Made by a program: the position numbers and the translations under genes
Notes under the pieces: generated by a model
The model's input: only the letters and a program-made list of their open reading frames with translations
What the model was told of the DNA's origin: nothing
The model's database searches: none
In this document: positions 50,015 to 61,249 of the stretch, piece by piece
Numbering within the stretch: the stretch's first letter is position 1
Layout: each line of letters opens with the position of its first letter
Assembly (NCBI RefSeq): GCF_013449375.1
Contig: NZ_JACDRR010000005.1
Span: 628,880 to 692,879, forward strand
Source: Pectobacterium sp. CFBP8739
Lineage (GTDB): Bacteria; Pseudomonadota; Gammaproteobacteria; Enterobacterales; Enterobacteriaceae
Direction of reading: 5' to 3'
DNA: 64,000 nt

Positions 50015-51490
50015 TTAGTCTTTATGATCGGGGTAGGTCATATCCTGATATTTAATAAAGCGCGTTCCACGGCACAGCTTGTAACCGAACCAAATCAGCA
50101 GGAACAGCGGGATACCGATGTACGTCGCCGTCACACCATACCAGTCAATTTTGTCTTGCAGAAATGCCTGATAGTTCTGCCCCAACGTAATGATCAGGCA
50201 GAGCACAAACGCAAAGATCGGCCCTAGCGGGAAGAAACTTGATTGATAAGGCAAGCGGTTCAGATCATGGCCCTGCATAACGTACCCGCGACGGAAGCGA
50301 TAATGGCTAATAGCGATCCCCAACCAGGCAATAAAGCCGGTCATACCCGACGTATTCAGTAGCCACAGATAAACCGTTTGGTTGCCATACAAAGAAGACA
50401 GGAAACACAGTGCCGCCACTACAGTGGTGGCATACAGCGCATTACGCGGCACGCCGCCTTTTGACAGCTTAGCGAACATGCGCGGCGCTTTGCCTTCCGA
50501 TGCCAGCGTAAACAGCATACGCGTCGAAGCGTACATCCCGGAGTTACCCGCCGACAGCACCGCGGTCAGGATGACCGCATTCATCACGGCTGCGGCAGAC
50601 AGCAGGCCCGCGTTCTCAAACACCAGCGTGAACGGGCTTACCGTAATGTCTTTGATGTCATTACGCAGCAGGTTCGGATCGGTATAGGGAATGATTAAGC
50701 TGATAATCAGAATCGCGAAGATGTAGAACAGCAGGATGCGCCAGAAAACCTGACGGATGGCACGCGGAATGTTTTTGCTTGGCTCCTGAGATTCCCCTGC
50801 CGCCACGCCGATCAGTTCCGTTCCCTGAAAAGAGAAGCCCACGATCATCGCCACACCTATCATGGCAGAGAAGCCGCCAGCAAACGGCGCATCGCCAATT
50901 TCCCAGTTATGGAATCCGGCATTTTCCGCACCGCTCATGATGCCCGTAATCATCATCACGCCAACGGCGATGAAAATGATGACCGTCGCCACTTTAATCA
51001 GTGAGAACCAGTATTCCGCCTCGCCAAATCCTTTCACGGAAATGTAGTTAAGCAGGAACATCAGCGCCAGGAACAGCGCACTCCAGATCCAGCCGGACAC
51101 CTCTGGGAACCAATATCCCATCACCAGTTGCGCCGCCACCAGATCGACCGCGATGGTCACCGCCCAGTTGTACCAGTAGTTCCAGCCCAGCGCGAAGCCG
51201 AATCCTTCTTCTACATAACGGGAACCATAGCTGGAGAACGAACCGGAAACCGGCATGAACGCCGCCAGCTCGCCCAAACTGGTCATCAGGAAGTAAACCA
51301 TCAGCCCAATCAGGGCATAAGACAGCAGTGCGCCACCCGGGCCTGCCTGTGAAACCGTCGCACCAGACGCGACAAATAACCCAGTGCCAATCGATCCGCC
51401 AATGGCGATCATCGTTAAATGCCGTGCTTTCAGTTCACGGCGCAGGGTCGGTGCGCCCTGTGTAGTTTGTTGAATATCGTGCTGAGCCAT
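50015..51490 (-). CDS. lysP: Lysine-specific permease LysP
   Basis: 491-residue amino acid:proton symporter of the APC/AAT family with twelve helices. The hallmark N-terminal segment is RHLTMIAIGGSIGTGLFVASG, and EYWFSLIKVATVIIFI and GTELIGVAAGES are conserved. It aligns with E. coli LysP over its whole length, and the neighbour order (receptor-lysP-yeiE) is the same. In E. coli it is also a co-sensor for CadC and is regulated by ArgP. Confidence 0.95.
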   Translation of the reverse strand: MAQHDIQQTTQGAPTLRRELKARHLTMIAIGGSIGTGLFVASGATVSQAGPGGALLSYALIGLMVYFLMTSLGELAAFMPVSGSFSSYGSRYVEEGFGFALGWNYWYNWAVTIAVDLVAAQLVMGYWFPEVSGWIWSALFLALMFLLNYISVKGFGEAEYWFSLIKVATVIIFIAVGVMMITGIMSGAENAGFHNWEIGDAPFAGGFSAMIGVAMIVGFSFQGTELIGVAAGESQEPSKNIPRAIRQVFWRILLFYIFAILIISLIIPYTDPNLLRNDIKDITVSPFTLVFENAGLLSAAAVMNAVILTAVLSAGNSGMYASTRMLFTLASEGKAPRMFAKLSKGGVPRNALYATTVVAALCFLSSLYGNQTVYLWLLNTSGMTGFIAWLGIAISHYRFRRGYVMQGHDLNRLPYQSSFFPLGPIFAFVLCLIITLGQNYQAFLQDKIDWYGVTATYIGIPLFLLIWFGYKLCRGTRFIKYQDMTYPDHKD

Positions 51491-51625
51491 TGTTATCCTG
51501 CGTGCTCGTGCTAAAAATCGAGGCGGGATTGTAGCAAATAGCGTTGTGCTGAATAGTTAAGATCGTCGAGTTATAAGAGAGCTTAATAACTCACGTCCGA
51601 TTATTAGCAGCAGAAAATATTTTTG

Positions 51626-52498
51626 CTATGGCGTTTCACAGCAATAACTCAGGAAACGTTGCAGCACATTTGACAGATGTTTCTGTCGGTGATGTACCAG
51701 ATACAGCGTCCGCGTGAGTTTAGGCAGCGGCACCTTCAGTTCCACCAGCGAACCTGACGCTAGCTGTTCGGCAATGACATGTCGCGATAGGCAACTGATG
51801 CCAATTCCGTGGCGAACCGCATGTTTAATCGCCTCCGAATTACCTAATTCCATGACCAGATGAAAATGCGACAGGTGCGTCAACAGCAGATGATCCAGCA
51901 CTTCGCGCGTACCTGAGCCACGTTCACGTAGGATCCAATGTGCATCCGCCAGCGCGGTTAATGAGACAGCGCCCCGGCTAAGCGGATGTTCGGGAGAGCA
52001 AAACACCACTAGCTCATCTTCCAGCCAGGGCTGTGTAATCAAATCAGGATGATGGCAAGGCCCTTCGATCAAGCCCAAATCGACACTGAATTCAGACACG
52101 CGCGTGATCACATCTTTGGTATTGCCGACATGCAATTCCAGCGGAATATCGGGGTAGTCATGGCGATAGCGAGCAATCATTGCTGGCAACAGGTAGTTGC
52201 CGATGGTGCTGCTGGCATATATACGCAGCGCCCCATTATCACGGCGGAAAAGCTGTTCAATTTCCATCGACTGTTCAAGCAGTGCCAGCGCTTTGGGGTA
52301 CAGCAGGCGACCATGCTCATTCACCACCAGACGTTTACCCACTCGGTCGAAAAGTTGAACGCCCAACTGCCCTTCCAAATCCGCCAGCGCCGCGCTGACA
52401 GCCGATTGAGACAAGGCAAGCACAACGGAGGCCTGTGTCGTTGAACCACTTTTCAGAACTTCGGCAAAGACTTCCAGCTGACGTAACGTGATATGCAT
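51626..52498 (-). CDS. yeiE: LysR-family regulator YeiE
   Basis: 290-residue LysR regulator: helix-turn-helix [28 protein letters not shown], then an effector domain with IRIY-like strand [17 protein letters not shown] and [20 protein letters not shown]. It matches E. coli YeiE closely. It is divergent from yeiH, a putative sulfite/sulfate exporter that YeiE-type regulators are reported to control. The 120-bp intergenic region should carry the operator. Confidence 0.93.
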   Translation of the reverse strand: MHITLRQLEVFAEVLKSGSTTQASVVLALSQSAVSAALADLEGQLGVQLFDRVGKRLVVNEHGRLLYPKALALLEQSMEIEQLFRRDNGALRIYASSTIGNYLLPAMIARYRHDYPDIPLELHVGNTKDVITRVSEFSVDLGLIEGPCHHPDLITQPWLEDELVVFCSPEHPLSRGAVSLTALADAHWILRERGSGTREVLDHLLLTHLSHFHLVMELGNSEAIKHAVRHGIGISCLSRHVIAEQLASGSLVELKVPLPKLTRTLYLVHHRQKHLSNVLQRFLSYCCETP

Positions 52499-52618
52499 AG
52501 TGCGCTCTTTATCTGAAATACTTATAGGTTATAAATATATAATCAATTTCTTTTTTAATCTCGTGGATTATAAGCTGGCTTCTCAATTTTCGGTACGGTC
52601 AGAATAGGCACACAATCC

Positions 52619-53692
52619 ATGGCTACTCCTGCGACATTACACACGATGGCCCCGCCCGATGGAGCAAAAGCGCGATTACTCGGTCTGCTATTAGTCAGTT
52701 TAATAACTTTTTCACTCCTCTGGCTGGCAAATATTCCGAAAATCGCCCACTGGGGGCCGGGTTCGCTGACATTAGCGATCCTGATAGGAATCGTGCTGGG
52801 AAACAGCATTTATCCACGTATTCATCCGCTGTGTAATCCGGGCGTGCAGTGGGCCAAACAGCATTTACTCCGCTGGGGCATCATACTTTATGGCTTTCGT
52901 CTCAGCTTTCAGCAGATTACTGCCGTTGGCGTGACTGGCGTCGCCGTCGATCTTACCGTGGTCACGCTGACGTTTTTACTCGCCTGCTGGATAGGGAAAC
53001 GCTGGCTGAAGCTCAACAATGAAACCGTGATTCTCATCGGTGCTGGCAGCAGCATCTGCGGTGCGGCAGCCATCATGGCAACCGCGCCGGTTGTCAAAGC
53101 GTCCAGCAATGCGATTGCCGTCGCCGTTTCCACCGTGGTGATTTTCGGTACGACAGCCATGTTTTTGTACCCGTGGCTTTATCAGCTCAATCTCGACCAT
53201 CACTGGATTGACGTCACACCACAGATCGTCGGTCTGTACTTCGGCTCAACGATACACGAAGTCGCTCAGGTCGTTGCTGCCGGACATGCCGTTGATGGTG
53301 CGACGGAAAACATCGCCGTCATCAGCAAAATGCTGCGCGTGATGATGCTAGCCCCTTTCCTTCTCATTCTTGGGTTTTACCTGAAAAAAACGACACAAAA
53401 AAGTGATACGCAAGATGCGGTTCCACTGATGTTCCCGTGGTTTGCACTGGGATTTATCGCCGTAGCGGCCTTCAACTCCTTCCAGCTACTTTCTCCTGCG
53501 CTCGTCACGCAGTTGGTACAACTCGATAATGTGCTGTTGACCATGGCGATGGTTGCGCTGGGGCTCACAACCCGATTCAGCGCCATTCGTCAGGCAGGCG
53601 CAAAACCGCTGCTGCTGGCTCTCGTTTTATTTATCTGGCTGGTGGTTGGCGGTGCAGGAATTAATCTGTTCTTCGATCATTTATTCGGCTAA
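52619..53692 (+). CDS. yeiH: YeiH-family putative sulfate/sulfite exporter
   Basis: 357-residue inner-membrane protein of the UPF0324 family with about ten helices. Conserved segments are [37 protein letters not shown] and [17 protein letters not shown]. Transport of sulfite or sulfate is suggested for the family, not proven here. The start at 52619 lacks a clear Shine-Dalgarno; the ATG at 52646 (MAPPDG) is an alternative. Divergent from yeiE, upstream of nfo. Confidence 0.9.
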   Translation: MATPATLHTMAPPDGAKARLLGLLLVSLITFSLLWLANIPKIAHWGPGSLTLAILIGIVLGNSIYPRIHPLCNPGVQWAKQHLLRWGIILYGFRLSFQQITAVGVTGVAVDLTVVTLTFLLACWIGKRWLKLNNETVILIGAGSSICGAAAIMATAPVVKASSNAIAVAVSTVVIFGTTAMFLYPWLYQLNLDHHWIDVTPQIVGLYFGSTIHEVAQVVAAGHAVDGATENIAVISKMLRVMMLAPFLLILGFYLKKTTQKSDTQDAVPLMFPWFALGFIAVAAFNSFQLLSPALVTQLVQLDNVLLTMAMVALGLTTRFSAIRQAGAKPLLLALVLFIWLVVGGAGINLFFDHLFG

Positions 53693-53760
53693 CGATAAAT
53701 TATTTACCTGTTAACGTCCCATTAACCTGCATAATGTTGTCGTTATCAGAGGAGAGCAAC

Positions 53761-54609
53761 ATGAAATACATTGGGGCGCACGTTAGCGCATCTGGCGGAG
53801 TCGATCAGGCCGTAATTCGCGCACATGAAATAAAAGCGACGGCTTTCGCGTTATTTACCAAGAATCAGCGCCAATGGCAGGCCGCGCCACTCAGCGCCGA
53901 GGTCATCGACCGTTTTAAAGCCGCTTGTGAGCAGTATGCGTATACGTCAGCACAGATTCTACCCCACGACAGCTATCTGATTAATCTGGGTCACCCAGAC
54001 GCCGAGGCGCTGGAGAAGTCACGCATCGCGTTTATTGATGAAATGTCTCGGTGCCAACAGCTTGGGCTAAGCCTCCTGAATTTTCATCCCGGCAGCCATC
54101 TAAAGCAGATCGAGGAAGCTGACTGTCTGGCACGTATTGCCGAATCCATCAATATCGCGCTGGCGGAAACGGACGGCGTCACCGCCGTGATTGAAAACAC
54201 CGCCGGGCAAGGCAGTAATTTGGGGTTCCGCTTTGAACATTTGGCAGCCATCATCGATGGCGTAGAAGATAAAAGCCGCGTCGGCGTCTGTATCGATACC
54301 TGTCACGCCTTCGCTGGCGGCTACGACCTGCGGACGGAAGCAGATTGCGCGGCCACCTTTGCTGAGTTTGATCGCATTGTTGGGTTCCGCTATCTACGCG
54401 GAATGCACTTGAATGATGCGAAAAGCGCGTTCGCCAGTCGCGTTGACCGTCACCATAGTCTGGGAGAAGGTAATATCGGCAAAACAGCCTTCAGCTATAT
54501 CATGAAAGATGCCCGCTTTGATGGTATCTCGATGATTTTGGAGACAATCAACCCTGACATCTGGGCCGACGAAATCGCCTGGCTCAAATCTGAAGCGAAT
54601 GCTGATTAA
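53761..54609 (+). CDS. nfo: Endonuclease IV Nfo
   Basis: 282-residue AP endonuclease for base-excision repair, with a TIM barrel holding three zinc ions. Signature segments are [55 protein letters not shown] and [14 protein letters not shown]. The ATG at 53761 follows GAGGAGAGCAAC. It sits between yeiH and the convergent fru operon, as in E. coli. Confidence 0.96.
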   Translation: MKYIGAHVSASGGVDQAVIRAHEIKATAFALFTKNQRQWQAAPLSAEVIDRFKAACEQYAYTSAQILPHDSYLINLGHPDAEALEKSRIAFIDEMSRCQQLGLSLLNFHPGSHLKQIEEADCLARIAESINIALAETDGVTAVIENTAGQGSNLGFRFEHLAAIIDGVEDKSRVGVCIDTCHAFAGGYDLRTEADCAATFAEFDRIVGFRYLRGMHLNDAKSAFASRVDRHHSLGEGNIGKTAFSYIMKDARFDGISMILETINPDIWADEIAWLKSEANAD

Positions 54610-54784
54610 CCTTTTTATCTCATAACGTTGCTAGTCGACTGTACCAAGCGGAAGTCATGGATAGACCATAAAGACGCGGTGAATGCCTATATATGGACGC
54701 TCAAACGCTTTACTCTTCTATCCCATTCCCCCGTTTCCGTTCCTCGGATCGCTTTTCTTGCGTCTGGGGTAGAGTCCATAAAAA

Positions 54785-54814
54785 AGCGCCAGTTGGTTTT
54801 AAGCAACTGGCGCT
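54785..54814 (-). terminator. Terminator of fruBKA
   Basis: AGCGCCAGTTG and CAACTGGCGCT form a perfect 11-bp stem with an 8-nt loop; on the minus strand a TTTTT run follows. Confidence 0.85.
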
Positions 54815-54871
54815 ATCTCATCCACATCCTTGTGTTATGGCATTACTTTTTATTCACGCCGATGATCAAAC

Positions 54872-56563
54872 TTACGCAACTTTTGCCAGTTGTTCATCAG
54901 AGCGTTTCAGCAGTGCGTACAGCACACCAGCGACGACAGTACCCGCAATGATCGCTAACAGGTAGCCGATAACCGGCGTAATCGCGCCAGGAATCAACAG
55001 CACGAACAGACCGCCGTGTGGTGCCATCAACTTAGCGCCCACCGCCATTGACAGCGCACCAGTCAGTGCCCCACCGAGGATGCAGCAAGGCAGAACACGC
55101 ATCGGGTCACGCGCCGCGTAAGGAATCGCCCCTTCAGAGATAAAGCACAGGCCCAGTACAAACGCCGCTTTGCCCCCTTCACGCTCGGTCGGGTTGAATT
55201 TCTTACTTGCCAGCACGGTTGCCAGCCCCATCGCCAGTGGTGGCACCATACCCGCAGCCATAACGGCGGCCATTGGCGCGTAAATCTGGCTACTGAGCAA
55301 GGTGGTACCGAAGACGTAAGCCACTTTGTTAACCGGGCCGCCCATATCCGTACACATCATTGCACCTAGGATCGCACCCAGAATCACCGCGTTTGCCGTG
55401 CCCATGGATTGCAGCCAGCCTGTCAGGCCAGTCAGGATTTTCGCCACCGGCGTACCGACGACATAAATCATGATAAGGCCGGTGATCAGCGTAGCAAATA
55501 GCGGAATAATCAGAATCGGTTTTAGTGCCGTCAGACTTTGCGGCAGGATCAGCTTATTGTTGATCGCTTTGGCCACATAACCCGCCAGGAAACCCGCGAT
55601 GATCCCACCGAGGAAGCCCGCACCTGTACTCACCGCTAACATCCCGCCAACCAGACCTGGCGTTAAGCCCGGACGATCCGCAATGGAGAAAGCGATATAG
55701 CCCGCCAGCACAGGCACCATCAGCGCGAAGGCAGAACCGCCACCGATCTTCATCAGCGCCGCGGCCAGCGTACCTTCCTGTTTAAAGGCCTCAATACCAA
55801 AGACAAACGACAGGGCGATACACAGACCACCCGCCACCACCATCGGCAACATATAGGATACGCCGGTCAGCAGGTGACGATAGGGACCCGTTCCGCCTTT
55901 CTGCGCAGACTCGTTAGCACTTGATGCACTGGTTTGCCCAGACGGCTGATACACTTTCGCTTCAGCCTGTGCTTTATCTAACTCCTGCGCCGTCTTCTTC
56001 AGTGCCAGCCCTGTGGAAGTGCGATACATCTTCTTACCGGCAAATTTCGCCAGATCGACTTCAATATCCGCAGCAACGATCACCAGATCGGCCTGCTCCA
56101 CTTCTTCTGGGGTAATCGCATTGCCCGCACCCACGGAGCCACGCGTTTCCACTTTAACCCACCAGCCGCGTTTTTTCGCTTCGCTTTCAATCGCTTCTGC
56201 GGCCATAAACGTGTGCGCGACGCCAGTCGGACACGCTGTTACGGCAACAATACGCTTAGCAGCAGCGGGTTGCTGAACGGAAGCTGACGGGACGGCCTGA
56301 TACGTCGTTGCTTCAGCCTGTGCCTTCGCCAAAAAGACTTCCGGCTGCGAAACAGCAAGTTCGATGTCACCGACATAAACTCGCTTGCCATTCAGTGCGC
56401 TGTCCGCCGCAGCGGATGCACCCAGAACGATTGCCAGTTCAGCGTCGTTAGCCTGTTCTGTAAACGTCACCCCTGCTTTCGCAGCGGCAGCGCCGAGTAG
56501 GTTCTTCACCAGTTGGCTTCTCGCCAGGCCCAGTGATTTATCCAAAATCAGCAGCGTTTTCAT
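54872..56563 (-). CDS. fruA: PTS fructose-specific EIIB'BC component FruA
   Basis: 563-residue membrane permease importing fructose as fructose 1-phosphate. An N-terminal EIIB' domain (about residues 1-90, no active cysteine) is followed by EIIB with the phosphorylated C111 (VAVTACPTGVAHTFMAAEA) and a nine- to ten-helix EIIC domain from about residue 230 (MLPMVVAGGLCIALSFVFG onward). Last gene of fruBKA, 18 nt after fruK. Confidence 0.96.
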   Translation of the reverse strand: MKTLLILDKSLGLARSQLVKNLLGAAAAKAGVTFTEQANDAELAIVLGASAAADSALNGKRVYVGDIELAVSQPEVFLAKAQAEATTYQAVPSASVQQPAAAKRIVAVTACPTGVAHTFMAAEAIESEAKKRGWWVKVETRGSVGAGNAITPEEVEQADLVIVAADIEVDLAKFAGKKMYRTSTGLALKKTAQELDKAQAEAKVYQPSGQTSASSANESAQKGGTGPYRHLLTGVSYMLPMVVAGGLCIALSFVFGIEAFKQEGTLAAALMKIGGGSAFALMVPVLAGYIAFSIADRPGLTPGLVGGMLAVSTGAGFLGGIIAGFLAGYVAKAINNKLILPQSLTALKPILIIPLFATLITGLIMIYVVGTPVAKILTGLTGWLQSMGTANAVILGAILGAMMCTDMGGPVNKVAYVFGTTLLSSQIYAPMAAVMAAGMVPPLAMGLATVLASKKFNPTEREGGKAAFVLGLCFISEGAIPYAARDPMRVLPCCILGGALTGALSMAVGAKLMAPHGGLFVLLIPGAITPVIGYLLAIIAGTVVAGVLYALLKRSDEQLAKVA

Positions 56564-56581
56564 TGTTTATCTCCTGCTGTA

Positions 56582-57520
56582 TCAGTTAAAGGGTTTCAGG
56601 TCGACGCGCGCCATCATCGCGGCCAACTGAGGACGATCGGTAATACCAACATTACTTTGGCTCACAGCCAGTGCTGAAACGGCCGTCGCCAAACGCAGAG
56701 TGTGCTCACTGGACTCACGCATTAATAAGCCATAAATCAACCCCCCAACCATGGAGTCGCCCGCACCTACCGTACTTACCACATCACAAGCTGGTGGCAA
56801 AGCCCGCCACGCACCCGATGCATTCACCCACAGCGCACCTTCCGCACCCAGTGAGATCACAACATGTGCAATACCCTGTTCACGCAGCGCGTGAGCGGCA
56901 TCCACCACATCAGCCAGTGTAGGTAATTTACGCCCAGCCCATATTTCCAACTCCCGACGGTTTGGTTTCACCAACCAGGGAGAAGCTTTCAATCCCGCAA
57001 CCAGCGCTTCACGGCTGCTGTCGAAAATAATGCAAGGACACTGCGTACGCAAACGAGACATCCAGTCGGTAAACGCATCAGGATCGACGCCAGCAGGCAG
57101 ACTGCCGCTCACCGCAACCATGTCGAACTGCCCCAGCCAGCTCAGCGAATCATTGACGAAACGCTGCCAGTCCTGCTGTGTCACTTCAAAACCGGAAAAG
57201 TTGAAGTCGGTGACGTCACCATCTTTTTCGGTTAATTTGACATTAATACGCGTACGTCCTGGCACAACCTGGAAACGGTTAGCAATGCCCAGCTCGCTGA
57301 ACAGTTGCTGAAAACCATCCTGATTGTCTTTCCCCAGAAAGCCACCTACCGTGACATCAATCCCGAGATCTTTCAGCACCTTGGCAACGTTAATGCCTTT
57401 GCCTGCGGCGTGCAGACCCGCTGTCTGAACCAGATTGACTTCGCCTTTCTCAACTTCCGGGCAATAGCCAACCAGATCATAAGCTGGATTCAGGGTGATT
57501 GTGGCTACTCTCCTGCTCAT
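56582..57520 (-). CDS. fruK: 1-phosphofructokinase FruK
   Basis: 312-residue PfkB-family kinase turning fructose 1-phosphate into fructose 1,6-bisphosphate. The PfkB motifs are [16 protein letters not shown] and, near the C-terminus, the catalytic [12 protein letters not shown]. The start overlaps the fruB stop by 4 bp, coupling translation. The product links FruA import to glycolysis; in E. coli FruK also modulates Cra. Confidence 0.96.
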   Translation of the reverse strand: MSRRVATITLNPAYDLVGYCPEVEKGEVNLVQTAGLHAAGKGINVAKVLKDLGIDVTVGGFLGKDNQDGFQQLFSELGIANRFQVVPGRTRINVKLTEKDGDVTDFNFSGFEVTQQDWQRFVNDSLSWLGQFDMVAVSGSLPAGVDPDAFTDWMSRLRTQCPCIIFDSSREALVAGLKASPWLVKPNRRELEIWAGRKLPTLADVVDAAHALREQGIAHVVISLGAEGALWVNASGAWRALPPACDVVSTVGAGDSMVGGLIYGLLMRESSEHTLRLATAVSALAVSQSNVGITDRPQLAAMMARVDLKPFN

Positions 57521-58650
57521 GCGGCCCCCTCGCCCAAACCGGACGTAATCGCGTCGCCAATAGCAGCCAGTGCTTGTTCTGCATCGCTACCGCTGGCGGT
57601 GAAGCGCAGTTTGTGACCTTTTTTCACGCCCAGCGCGACGACTTTCATCAGGCTGCGGCCATTTGCCGGTTTGCCTGTGCCATCCAGGTTGGTGACGGTA
57701 ATGTCACTGCTGAACTGCTTGATCACGTTCACCAGCATCGTTCCCGGACGCGCGTGCAGGCCGTGTTCGTTACGAATGGTAAATTCTGCCGTCAGCACTT
57801 CGCTTTCTTCCGGTACATCGCTAGTCAAGAGAGCCAGCAGCGTCGGTGCGTCAGCCGTCAGCAAACGTTCTGCTTTTTGTGCAACCAGCAGGTTACTCAG
57901 GTAATCGATCGGCGCAAAAGCCTGATCGTCAGCCGCCGCTACCGTGACCAATAACGCCACGTTTTCACCGTCAACGCTGAAAGGCGTCGCAGGACGAGCC
58001 ACGGCTGCCGCGCTGCTGAGATTACCGACAGCGCTATCGCTGAACCATACACCTTGCCCCAGATTCAGCGGCTTGTTGCTGACAGTGGTGCTGACGAAGC
58101 TAGCGTCTGCTGCGCCGACCTGCTGAAGACGACCGGCATTCAGCGCCTGAAGCGTCAGCAGATTATCGGTCGCCACATCCAGCGCAATCAGCGAGGTATC
58201 AAAGCGGAATTCCGCCAGTTGTTGCTCGCCCATCAGCAGGCTACGCAATTCTTCTGCTGATGTGGTGCTTGCCAAACGTGCTGCTACGCGATCGTCACTC
58301 AGGACGTGAGTCAACTGACGCAGCAGCGCAAGGTGTTCATCAGAGCGTGCTGCAATCCCCAACACCACGTAGGCGGTTTGATCTTCACCCCAGGCGATCC
58401 CCTGAGGAAATTGAAATACTTGAACCCCGGTCTTCAATACCAGATCGCGGGTATCGGTGGTGCCGTGAGGGATAGCAATGCCGCTTCCCAAATAGGTGGA
58501 TGTTTGCTGTTCACGCTGGAGCATGCCGTCGACATACCCTGCGTTAACGCACCCGGCATCGGTCAGTGCTGAAGCAACAAGCTGGATAGCTTCCTGCTTA
58601 TTACTCGCCGCTGCGCCCAAATGAATATCTTGCTGTGACAACTGGAACAT
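57517..58650 (-). CDS. fruB: Fused PTS fructose EIIA / diphosphoryl transfer protein FruB (FPr)
   Basis: 377-residue cytoplasmic phosphocarrier. The N-terminal EIIA domain has active H62 ([11 protein letters not shown]). A central linker domain (about residues 150-280) follows, then a C-terminal HPr-like domain with H299 ([11 protein letters not shown]) and the serine-phosphorylation-like region NGRSLMKV. It passes phosphate from EI to FruA. First gene of fruBKA; two Cra operators lie just upstream. Confidence 0.96.
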   Translation of the reverse strand: MFQLSQQDIHLGAAASNKQEAIQLVASALTDAGCVNAGYVDGMLQREQQTSTYLGSGIAIPHGTTDTRDLVLKTGVQVFQFPQGIAWGEDQTAYVVLGIAARSDEHLALLRQLTHVLSDDRVAARLASTTSAEELRSLLMGEQQLAEFRFDTSLIALDVATDNLLTLQALNAGRLQQVGAADASFVSTTVSNKPLNLGQGVWFSDSAVGNLSSAAAVARPATPFSVDGENVALLVTVAAADDQAFAPIDYLSNLLVAQKAERLLTADAPTLLALLTSDVPEESEVLTAEFTIRNEHGLHARPGTMLVNVIKQFSSDITVTNLDGTGKPANGRSLMKVVALGVKKGHKLRFTASGSDAEQALAAIGDAITSGLGEGAA

Positions 58651-58673
58651 GGCTCTCCTCTCTTGCTGAAAGA

Positions 58674-58687
58674 TGAATCGTTTCAGC
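58674..58687 (-). promoter_or_regulatory. Cra (FruR) operator, proximal
   Basis: On the minus strand it reads GCTGAAACGATTCA, matching the Cra consensus GCTGAA-N-CG-N-TTCA. It lies 24 bp before the fruB start codon. Confidence 0.85.
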
Positions 58688-58738
58688 TTTTATGAGAAAA
58701 AAATGTGTCGATTGTTAGGGCGTTTCAAAAAAAATCCC

Positions 58739-58752
58739 GCTGAAACGTTTCA
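58739..58752 (-). promoter_or_regulatory. Cra (FruR) operator, distal
   Basis: GCTGAAACGTTTCA is a perfect match to the Cra consensus, 65 bp from the proximal site. A half site (CGTTTCA) lies between them at about 58721. Fructose 1-phosphate would release Cra and switch the operon on. Confidence 0.9.
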
Positions 58753-58984
58753 AAAGTCTCATTCCATTACGCCATTTATGCAAGCTTTCTACGCTGCTGA
58801 CGTAACAGAATTTTGACATCACGCACATTTTAACGTGGATGATGCACTGCCCGCCAACAAAAATCCGCAAAAGGCTGAAGCCGTGCTGACGAAAAATAAT
58901 GAAACAAGATTTCTGTTTCATTATAAACCCGAGTAGACTGTCGCGCTCGACAGCCTCTGCCTATTTTCCAAGCGCTATCAATTT

Positions 58985-60163
58985 ATGTTCACTCCAGCAA
59001 ACACAACACGACGCCCGCTTGACCTGACATCGTCAGCCTTCTTGGTTATTGCCTTTCTGACCGGAACAGCCGGCGCCCTGCAACTTCCTACGCTCAGCCT
59101 CTTCCTTTCCAGCGAAGTGCAGGCTCGTCCTTTCCTCGTGGGGATGTTTTATACCGGCAGTGCGGTTATCGGCATTATCGTCAGTCAAATGCTGGCCACG
59201 CGCTCAGACCGACAGGGCGATCGCAAATCGCTGATCTTCGTCTGCTGCCTGCTGGGTGCATTGGCCTGCATATTGTTTGCTTGGAATCGTAACTACTTTA
59301 TTCTGCTTTTTATCGGCGTTCTGCTGAGCAGCTTTGGTTCAACGGCAAACCCACAGCTCTTTGCGCTGGCCCGAGAGCACGCGGACAAAACCGGCCGAGA
59401 AGCGGCGATGTTCAGCTCCATCCTCCGCGCCCAGATTTCTCTTGCCTGGGTTGTTGGCCCCCCTATCGCTTTTGCGCTGGCGCTAGGGTTCGGCTTCACG
59501 ACGATGTATCTGACCGCTGCGGTCGTCTTTATCTTATGCGGTATTCTGGTCAAATTTTTCCTGCCTTCCATGCCCAAAGCTGTGGAAAAAACCACCTCGA
59601 CACTGGAATCGCCACGTCGTAATCGCCGGGACACGCTCTTGCTGTTCGTTGCTTGTACCTTAATGTGGACCTGCAACGGCATTTACCTCATTAATATGCC
59701 GCTGTATCTGGTGCATGAACTGCATCTGCCGGAGAAGCTGGCGGGGATCATGATGGGTGTGGCGGCTGGGCTGGAAATTCCGGTCATGCTGATTGCCGGT
59801 TACGTTGCTAAACGCTTCGGGAAACGTTTCCTGATGCGGCTTGCCGTGGCCTCTGGGCTGCTATTTTTCGGCGGTTTGCTGGTTCTCGATGGGGAAATTG
59901 CCCTGCTGGGGTTACAAGTGCTGAATGCCATTTTCATTGGTATTTTGGCCGGAATCGGCATGCTTTACTTTCAGGACTTGATGCCCGGGCAGGCCGGTGC
60001 TGCCACCACGTTGTTCACCAACACTACGCGCGTTGGCTGGATCATCTCTGGTTCACTGGCAGGTATTGTTGCGGAAATCTGGAACTATCACGCCGTCTTC
60101 TTCTTCGCGCTGCTGATGATCATCGGCGCCATCTATTGTATGTGGCGTATCAAAGACGCCTGA
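58985..60163 (+). CDS. setB: Sugar efflux transporter SetB
   Basis: 392-residue major-facilitator exporter of the SET family, with twelve helices; E. coli SetA and SetB export lactose, glucose and related sugars. Conserved stretches are LTGTAGALQLPTLSLFL, GSAVIGIIVSQMLATRSDRQGDRK (loop 2-3), ARRNRRDT-like PRRNRRDTLLLF and MLYFQDLMPGQAGAATTLF. Divergent from fruB with a 334-bp shared intergenic region containing the Cra sites. Confidence 0.93.
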   Translation: MFTPANTTRRPLDLTSSAFLVIAFLTGTAGALQLPTLSLFLSSEVQARPFLVGMFYTGSAVIGIIVSQMLATRSDRQGDRKSLIFVCCLLGALACILFAWNRNYFILLFIGVLLSSFGSTANPQLFALAREHADKTGREAAMFSSILRAQISLAWVVGPPIAFALALGFGFTTMYLTAAVVFILCGILVKFFLPSMPKAVEKTTSTLESPRRNRRDTLLLFVACTLMWTCNGIYLINMPLYLVHELHLPEKLAGIMMGVAAGLEIPVMLIAGYVAKRFGKRFLMRLAVASGLLFFGGLLVLDGEIALLGLQVLNAIFIGILAGIGMLYFQDLMPGQAGAATTLFTNTTRVGWIISGSLAGIVAEIWNYHAVFFFALLMIIGAIYCMWRIKDA

Positions 60164-60173
60164 TCGTCGTACG

Positions 60174-60428
60174 TTAAGGCGCAGTGTCAGCTTCCAGTTT
60201 AAGCAGATAAACCATCGCCTCGTCCCGATGGCTGAAACACATATCTGCGCGCGGCTGTAGCCCAGCACAGACGGCGGGCCGCAACGGTGAATGAAATAGT
60301 CCGCAGCGCATCGCGTCATCAAGATGGATACAGGGCGTGTTCGCGGGCTTGCCGTGCGGCAGCCCCGGCATAGGGGTCGAAATCGATGGCGCGGTACAAC
60401 AAGCACCGCAATGGGAGCGACAGTCCAT
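60174..60428 (-). CDS. yeiW: YeiW-like cysteine-cluster protein (YkgJ family)
   Basis: 84-residue protein with the Zn/Fe-chelating cysteine cluster of the YkgJ/UPF0153 family: [11 protein letters not shown], then [16 protein letters not shown] and [12 protein letters not shown]. It closely resembles E. coli YeiW, next to yeiP. The ATG at 60428 has GGAGAG upstream and starts the family domain; a longer frame is spurious. Function unknown. It ends 10 bp after setB, convergent. Confidence 0.85.
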   Translation of the reverse strand: MDCRSHCGACCTAPSISTPMPGLPHGKPANTPCIHLDDAMRCGLFHSPLRPAVCAGLQPRADMCFSHRDEAMVYLLKLEADTAP

Positions 60429-60590
60429 CAGCAAACTCTCCGGTGGGCTGACAAGAAGTAAGAGCGCCACGATAGCAGTCTCGTCGTCAAAAACCAATAT
60501 CAGCTCCCTTCATCTTATCACTTGCCTGAACTCTTCGGCGCGAGTAACGTGTCGCCACAAAAATCACACTCCCTATAGCAGGAAATTTTT

Positions 60591-61163
60591 ATGGCAAGAG
60601 CGAACGAGATTAAACGCGGTATGGTCGTTAACTATAACGACAAGTTATTGCTGGTAAAGGACATCGACGTCCAGAGCCCCAGCGCCCGCGGTGCCAGCAC
60701 ACTGTACAAAATGCGCTTTTCTGACGTGCGCACGGGGTTGAAAGTGGAAGAGCGTTTTAAAGGCGATGATATTCTCGACACCATCACGCTGACGCGCCGC
60801 ACGGTCACCTTCTCTTATATTGACGGCGATGAATACGTCTTTATGGATGATGAAGACTACACCCCTTACCTCTTCAAAAAAGATCAAATAGAAGAAGAAC
60901 TGCTGTTTATCCCTGAAGGCGGCATGCCGGGGATTCAGGTATTGAGCTGGGACGGCCAGATCATCGCGCTGGAACTGCCACAAACGGTCGATCTGGAAAT
61001 CATTGAGACGGCACCAGGCATTAAAGGCGCCTCCGCCAGTGCGCGCAACAAACCTGCCACCATGAGTACAGGGCTGACCATTCCAGTGCCAGAGTATCTG
61101 AGCGCGGGCGAAAAGATCCGTATTCATATTCCAGAACGTCGCTACATGGGTCGCGCAGACTAA
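60591..61163 (+). CDS. efpL: Elongation factor P-like protein EfpL (YeiP)
   Basis: 190-residue paralogue of EF-P that binds stalled ribosomes and helps form difficult peptide bonds. Three domains: KOW-like (residues 1-65), OB (66-128) and C-terminal OB (129-190). The loop at the tip carries arginine (SPSARGAS, R33) instead of the modifiable lysine of EF-P, the defining trait of EfpL. Upstream lies a 93-nt gap after yeiW on the other strand. Also known as yeiP. Confidence 0.94.
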   Translation: MARANEIKRGMVVNYNDKLLLVKDIDVQSPSARGASTLYKMRFSDVRTGLKVEERFKGDDILDTITLTRRTVTFSYIDGDEYVFMDDEDYTPYLFKKDQIEEELLFIPEGGMPGIQVLSWDGQIIALELPQTVDLEIIETAPGIKGASASARNKPATMSTGLTIPVPEYLSAGEKIRIHIPERRYMGRAD

Positions 61164-61170
61164 CATTCTA

Positions 61171-61216
61171 TATTGTGCTTTCCGCACAATACGTGTCGCC
61201 GGATGATCTATCCGGC
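61171..61216. repeat. Two adjacent intergenic hairpins after efpL
   Basis: TATTGTGC/GCACAATA (61171-61178 and 61184-61191) and GCCGGAT/ATCCGGC (61198-61204 and 61210-61216), each with a 5-nt loop. The second resembles the head of an E. coli REP element. They may terminate or stabilise the efpL transcript. Confidence 0.65.
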
Positions 61217-61249
61217 ACATGTCAACTCACCCCTGCATAGGAGCCGGCC

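Noticed and set aside
57499..57954. 151-codon plus-strand ORF opposite fruB
   Set aside because: Shadow of fruB, with no independent start signal.
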